19,411 nucleotides of DNA, from assembly GCA_003477345.1 (NCBI GenBank), contig DMTG01000063.1, positions 1 through 19,411 on the forward strand, given 5' to 3'. Source of the DNA: Succinivibrionaceae bacterium (GTDB lineage Bacteria; Pseudomonadota; Gammaproteobacteria; Enterobacterales; Succinivibrionaceae). Below are positions 15,752 through 19,411 of the stretch, piece by piece (positions within the stretch are counted from its first letter, which is position 1; every line of letters starts with the position of its first letter). A model generated the notes under the pieces. That model had not been told where the DNA came from, made no database searches, and saw nothing but the letters and a program-made list of their open reading frames with translations. Made by a program: the position numbers and the translations under genes.

Positions 15752-16408
15752 TTATCTTAAAGATGCAGACAGCATGCAGCTCTGATTTTTTAGAATATAT
15801 TTATTGATAAAAGAAAGGAATACGCCGTATACCGGTACAAAAATGATGAGGCTTGCCGCCATCTTCACGGCATAGTCGACTGTAGCGATTTCCATCCAGT
15901 TCGCAGCCATAAAGGCATCGGTTGTATGATAGAAGGCCACCGCGAAAAAGGCGTAGGTATCGAGCATATTGCCAAATACCGAAGAGGCTGCAGGGGCAGG
16001 CCACCATTTTTTCAGCTGTCTTAGTTTCTGGAATACAAAAATGTCAGCCAGCTGCCCTAATACATAGGCAGAGAATGATGCTAAGGCAATTCTGAATACG
16101 AAGGAATTAAAGGTACTCAGATTATCAATTCCCTGGAAAGATCCGTGTGCAAAAACGGTTCCTACTAAATAGGAGATAATCAGGGCCGGGATCATGGCAG
16201 AAAAAATGACAATGCGGGCCTTTTTCTGACCGTAGATTCTAACTGTCAGATCAGTTGCCAGAAAGATAAACGGATAGGTGAAAGTTCCTAAGGTGGAATT
16301 TATACAGCCGAACATTAGAATTGGTATTTGAACAGCATAGTTACTTAGAACTATGATAAATACGTGTGCAAACCAAAGCTTTTTTAAAGGGAAAGAAAGT
16401 TCATTCAT
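15752..16408 (-). CDS. yhhQ: Queuosine precursor transporter YhhQ
   Basis: A 218-residue inner-membrane protein with about six hydrophobic segments, similar in length to E. coli YhhQ (221). Family stretches are SNYAVQIP, FTYPFIFLATDLTVRIYG (43-60, near identical to E. coli), MIPALIISY, KKWWPAPAASSVFGNMLDT and FMAANWMEIATVDY. The family imports the queuosine precursors preQ0 and preQ1 for modifying the tRNA wobble base. It is transcribed away from polA. I saw no preQ1 riboswitch in the upstream 143 bases. The ATG used gives the best match; no clear ribosome site is present. Confidence 0.94.
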   Translation of the reverse strand: MNELSFPLKKLWFAHVFIIVLSNYAVQIPILMFGCINSTLGTFTYPFIFLATDLTVRIYGQKKARIVIFSAMIPALIISYLVGTVFAHGSFQGIDNLSTFNSFVFRIALASFSAYVLGQLADIFVFQKLRQLKKWWPAPAASSVFGNMLDTYAFFAVAFYHTTDAFMAANWMEIATVDYAVKMAASLIIFVPVYGVFLSFINKYILKNQSCMLSASLR

Positions 16409-16551
16409 GATGATTTTTTCGTTTCAGTAGTTAAAATGGATAAAGAACAAAAGTAGTCAGAGACTACAAAAAGTTTTGCTATTCTACAACAAAGACCAGC
16501 AATGGTACATATACAGTTAACTTATATATTAACCGAGACTTCTAGCATCGT
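16409..16551. promoter_or_regulatory. Divergent yhhQ/polA promoter region
   Basis: 143 bases between two divergent starts. It holds a palindrome GTAGTC-AGA-GACTAC at 16453-16467 and an AT-rich stretch with TATATT near 16526, a possible polA -10 box, without a good -35 partner. Neither is proven. Confidence 0.35.
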
Positions 16552-19392
16552 ATGACAGATAATGATAAACCTTTGATTCTTTTGGATGGTTCTTCTTTTT
16601 TATATCGCGCTTTTTATGCGTCTAAAAGCGGATTTACAACTAAAAGCGGGCTGCCGACCGGAGCAACCCTGATTATCACCAGAATGCTCCAGAATCTGAT
16701 AGAGAAATATCATGGCTCGAAAATGATTGCCGTTTTCGATGCAAAAGGCAAAAGCTTCAGAAGCGAAGTCTATCCTGAATATAAGAGTAACCGTCCTCCG
16801 ATGCCGGAGGAGTTAAAAGTGCAGATTGACTATGTCAGGCGCATAGTTAATGCACTTGGCCTGCCTTTAGTAAGCATCTCAGGCGTCGAGGCTGATGATG
16901 TACTGGGAAGCTATGCAAAGCTGGCTACAGAAGAAGGACTTGATACGGTTATCTGCACTGGCGACAAAGATCTGGCTCAGCTTGTGAATGATCACGTGGT
17001 TTTATATGACAGCATGAATGAAACCTATTACGACAGAGAGGCTGTAATTAAAAAGTATGGGGTTCCTCCAGAGAGAATAATCGATTTTCTGGCAATCAAG
17101 GGCGATACCTCTGACAATATTCCTGGAATGGCAGGGGCCGGTGATAAAACAGCCATAGCTCTGCTGAACGGACTGGGCGGAATTGAGGATATCTATGCGC
17201 GCAGAGACGAAATTGAAAAACTTGATTTCCGTGGGGCCAAGAAATTTGCCAGTAAATATGAAGAGGCAATTGATATTATCAGACTGTCTTATCGACTTGC
17301 TACCATCAAAACAGATGTCGAACTGCCGTTCCTGCCAAAAGATGCCAAAGTGCCAGAGAAGAATGTTGAAGAGCTGCTTGCCTTATATAAAGAGCTGGAA
17401 TTTGTAAGATTTTATAATCAGCTTGCTGATGAAGCTGGGGTACAGGAGCGCCTATCTGCAGGAGAGTCTGGTGGCAAGCACAAGGCATCAAAAGCCTCTG
17501 AGGCAGCCTTGGAGACAGTATCTGAAGCAGCCGGGGAAAACCAGGAGACAGGACCTGCTCAGAATTACAAAACCTACGGCAGTACTTTTAAACTTATTAC
17601 TTCAAGAGAAGATCTTAAGGCTGCCTCGGAGGCTATCCTGAAGGCAGGCTTAGTGGCTGTCGATACTGAAACTTCTTCTCTGGATACCCGCAGCTGTACA
17701 CTGGTTGGTATATCTCTGAGCATTGGAGAAAAACAGGCCTGGTATATACCGCTTTCGCATACCTATATTGGTGTAACAGCGCAGCTAACTTTCGGAGATA
17801 TAAAAGAAATACTGATGCCGACCTTAAACTCGGACGCAGTTGATGTTATCGGTCACAATATAAAATTTGATATGCTGGTGCTGCATTATGCAGGACTGGA
17901 ATTAAGCAAAGCAAGTGCAGATACTATGGTGATGGCGCACCTGTTAGATTCTGCGCAGCCGGTTAATTTAGATGCTCTCTGTCTAAAATATCTAAACTAT
18001 CAGAACGTAACCTATGAAGAAGTAACTCAGGGCAAGAAAAAATTAAACTTCAGCGAAGTTACTGTAGAAGAGGCCTGCATCTATTCTGGAGAAGATTCAG
18101 AGGTTACCTTCAGACTATATGCAAAATTAAAAGAATGTCTTGAGAAGAAGCCTGATTTGAACAGACTGCTTGCCAGTATGGAAATGCCGCTTCTGCATAC
18201 ACTTTACAAGATGGAGATTAATGGTGTTTATGTGGATGCTGCAGTGCTCGCAAGCCAGAATAAAACGCTGTCTACAGAACTTGCCAGATTAAAGAAAGAC
18301 ATCTTTGTTGCCTGTGGAGAGGAGTTCAATATCTCTTCACCAAAACAGCTGGGAATAGTGCTGTTTGAAAAATTAGCCATTCCTTATCCTAAAAAGAAAA
18401 AAGCCGGCAGTACCTCTTCCTACTCAACCGCAGAAGACATTCTGCAGATGATTGCCGAAAAATATGATGTGGCAAATTTAATACTGCGCTACAGAGAATT
18501 ATCAAAACTGATCACCACCTATACTGAAAAGCTGCAGACTATCATCTCTCCTGAAACCGGGAGGATCTATGCTTCCTTCAATCAGGCCGGCACGGTAACC
18601 GGCAGACTGTCATCATCCGATCCGAATCTTCAGAATATTCCAGCAAGAACCAAGGAAGGCAAGCTAATCAGGGATGCCTTCATCGCACCAGATGGCTATT
18701 CGATAATTTCTGCTGACTATTCTCAGATTGAATTAAGACTTATTGCGCATATTGCAGAAGATGCAGGACTGCTCAAGGCCTTTAATGCCGGCTATGACAT
18801 TCACAGGGCGACCGCTGCTGAGATCTTAGGAAAACCCATCGATGAGGTTTCTGATCAGGAAAGATCGCGTGCCAAAGCCACGAATTTTGGTCTGATGTAC
18901 GGCATGGGCGCTTTTGGCTTAAAAAAACAGACCAATATGTCAATGGAAGAGTCCAAGCATTATATAGACAGGTTCTTTGAGCGTTATCCAAATGTAAGAG
19001 ACTACATGGAAAGCGTTAAAAAAGAAGCTCATAAATATGGCTATGTAAAAACCATTGAGGGGCGTGAGATCACTGTAACCAATATCAATTCGTCCCTGCC
19101 GATGAGCCAGAGAGCCGCAGAGCGAGCCGCGGTAAATGCTCCCATGCAGGGCAGTGCTGCTGATATTATCAAGCTTGCGATGAACAGAATACAGGAATGG
19201 ATAGAAACACTGCCGGAAAATACTGTTCGCATGACCATTCAGGTGCACGATGAACTGGTGTTTGAGGTCAAAAATGAGTTTCTCGAAGAGGCTACTATTA
19301 ATATTAAGAATATTATGGAAAACGTAGTTAAACTGAAGGTGCCTCTGACAGTTGGGATCAGTGCGGCGGCAAACTGGGGGTCTGCTCACTAG
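16552..19392 (+). CDS. polA: DNA polymerase I
   Basis: Repair and primer-removal polymerase, 946 residues (E. coli 928), with all three activities apparently intact. The 5' nuclease (1-290) shows LLDGSSFLYRAFYA, EADDVLG, TGDKDLAQLV and KGDTSDNIPG. A Ser/Ala/Glu/Lys-rich linker (about 300-340) joins it to the 3'-5' exonuclease, which keeps Asp371 and Glu373 (DTETSSLD), Asp440 (GHNIKFD), and Tyr511 with Asp515 (YSGED), so proofreading is expected. The polymerase has TGRLSSSDPNLQNIP (683-697), motif A DYSQIELR with Asp722, the O-helix RAKATNFGLMYG with Lys775, Phe779 and Tyr783, and motif C QVHDELV with Asp900. Phe779 implies normal discrimination against dideoxynucleotides. The ribosome site is weak. 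The gene ends 19 bases before the window edge. Confidence 0.97.
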   Translation: MTDNDKPLILLDGSSFLYRAFYASKSGFTTKSGLPTGATLIITRMLQNLIEKYHGSKMIAVFDAKGKSFRSEVYPEYKSNRPPMPEELKVQIDYVRRIVNALGLPLVSISGVEADDVLGSYAKLATEEGLDTVICTGDKDLAQLVNDHVVLYDSMNETYYDREAVIKKYGVPPERIIDFLAIKGDTSDNIPGMAGAGDKTAIALLNGLGGIEDIYARRDEIEKLDFRGAKKFASKYEEAIDIIRLSYRLATIKTDVELPFLPKDAKVPEKNVEELLALYKELEFVRFYNQLADEAGVQERLSAGESGGKHKASKASEAALETVSEAAGENQETGPAQNYKTYGSTFKLITSREDLKAASEAILKAGLVAVDTETSSLDTRSCTLVGISLSIGEKQAWYIPLSHTYIGVTAQLTFGDIKEILMPTLNSDAVDVIGHNIKFDMLVLHYAGLELSKASADTMVMAHLLDSAQPVNLDALCLKYLNYQNVTYEEVTQGKKKLNFSEVTVEEACIYSGEDSEVTFRLYAKLKECLEKKPDLNRLLASMEMPLLHTLYKMEINGVYVDAAVLASQNKTLSTELARLKKDIFVACGEEFNISSPKQLGIVLFEKLAIPYPKKKKAGSTSSYSTAEDILQMIAEKYDVANLILRYRELSKLITTYTEKLQTIISPETGRIYASFNQAGTVTGRLSSSDPNLQNIPARTKEGKLIRDAFIAPDGYSIISADYSQIELRLIAHIAEDAGLLKAFNAGYDIHRATAAEILGKPIDEVSDQERSRAKATNFGLMYGMGAFGLKKQTNMSMEESKHYIDRFFERYPNVRDYMESVKKEAHKYGYVKTIEGREITVTNINSSLPMSQRAAERAAVNAPMQGSAADIIKLAMNRIQEWIETLPENTVRMTIQVHDELVFEVKNEFLEEATINIKNIMENVVKLKVPLTVGISAAANWGSAH

Positions 19393-19411
19393 TACATTGT
19401 TCGCTAATTAA

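Noticed and set aside
15711..15785. Small plus-strand frame of 24 codons antisense to the yhhQ end
   Set aside because: Too short, no ribosome site, and explained by the stem-loop and yhhQ sequence.
16409..16551. preQ1 riboswitch before yhhQ
   Set aside because: The only stem is the short palindrome GTAGTC/GACTAC; no pseudoknot partner or preQ1 aptamer pattern could be seen.
18940..19389. 149-codon minus-strand frame inside polA
   Set aside because: It is wholly antisense to the conserved polymerase domain and shows no family features; a shadow of polA codon bias.

Overview
The window is a stretch of core chromosome from a gammaproteobacterium with a moderately AT-rich genome. The proteins match the Escherichia/Vibrio/Aeromonas set: class I adenylate cyclase, LptM, XerC, YigB, UvrD, Rho and YhhQ. 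The gene order is a variant of the cyaA–lptM–lysA–dapF–xerC–yigB–uvrD cluster. Several usual cluster members are missing (hemC, hemD, cyaY and the DUF484 gene yigA). Together with the base composition this would fit a host-associated anaerobic lineage such as Succinivibrionaceae, but that placement is inference from gene content only.

Layout. 1-228: 3' end of an unrecognised plus-strand gene. 391-3296: hemX-hemY on the minus strand with a good terminator behind hemY. 3297-3551: divergent promoter region with a 13-bp direct repeat at the presumed cyaA promoter. 3552-12590: plus-strand series cyaA, lptM, lysA, dapF, xerC, yigB, uvrD. The lysA-dapF gap holds a terminator-like stem, a competing stem, a hairpin resembling the right end of an IS200/IS605 element, and an 18-bp tandem repeat. 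12591-13143: a long leader before rho. 13144-14403: rho, then a strong two-way terminator facing ddl (minus, 14492-15487). yhhQ (minus, 15752-16408) and polA (plus, 16552-19392) are divergent.

How the genes relate. lysA and ddl serve lysine and peptidoglycan synthesis. lptM encodes a small lipoprotein that helps mature the LPS translocon. cyaA makes cAMP. xerC, uvrD and polA act in chromosome dimer resolution and DNA repair. rho ends transcription. yhhQ imports a queuosine precursor.

The most unusual item is dapF. The frame is intact and the N-terminal half is well conserved, but both catalytic Cys-Gly pairs of diaminopimelate epimerase read Gly-Ile. The Glu-Arg pair of the second active-site loop is also gone, and the middle of the C-terminal domain is shortened. 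It looks like a retained pseudoenzyme, so the cell should have another source of meso-diaminopimelate. A second notable feature is the hemX-hemY pair standing without hemC and hemD. No tRNA, rRNA, CRISPR array or complete insertion sequence was seen.
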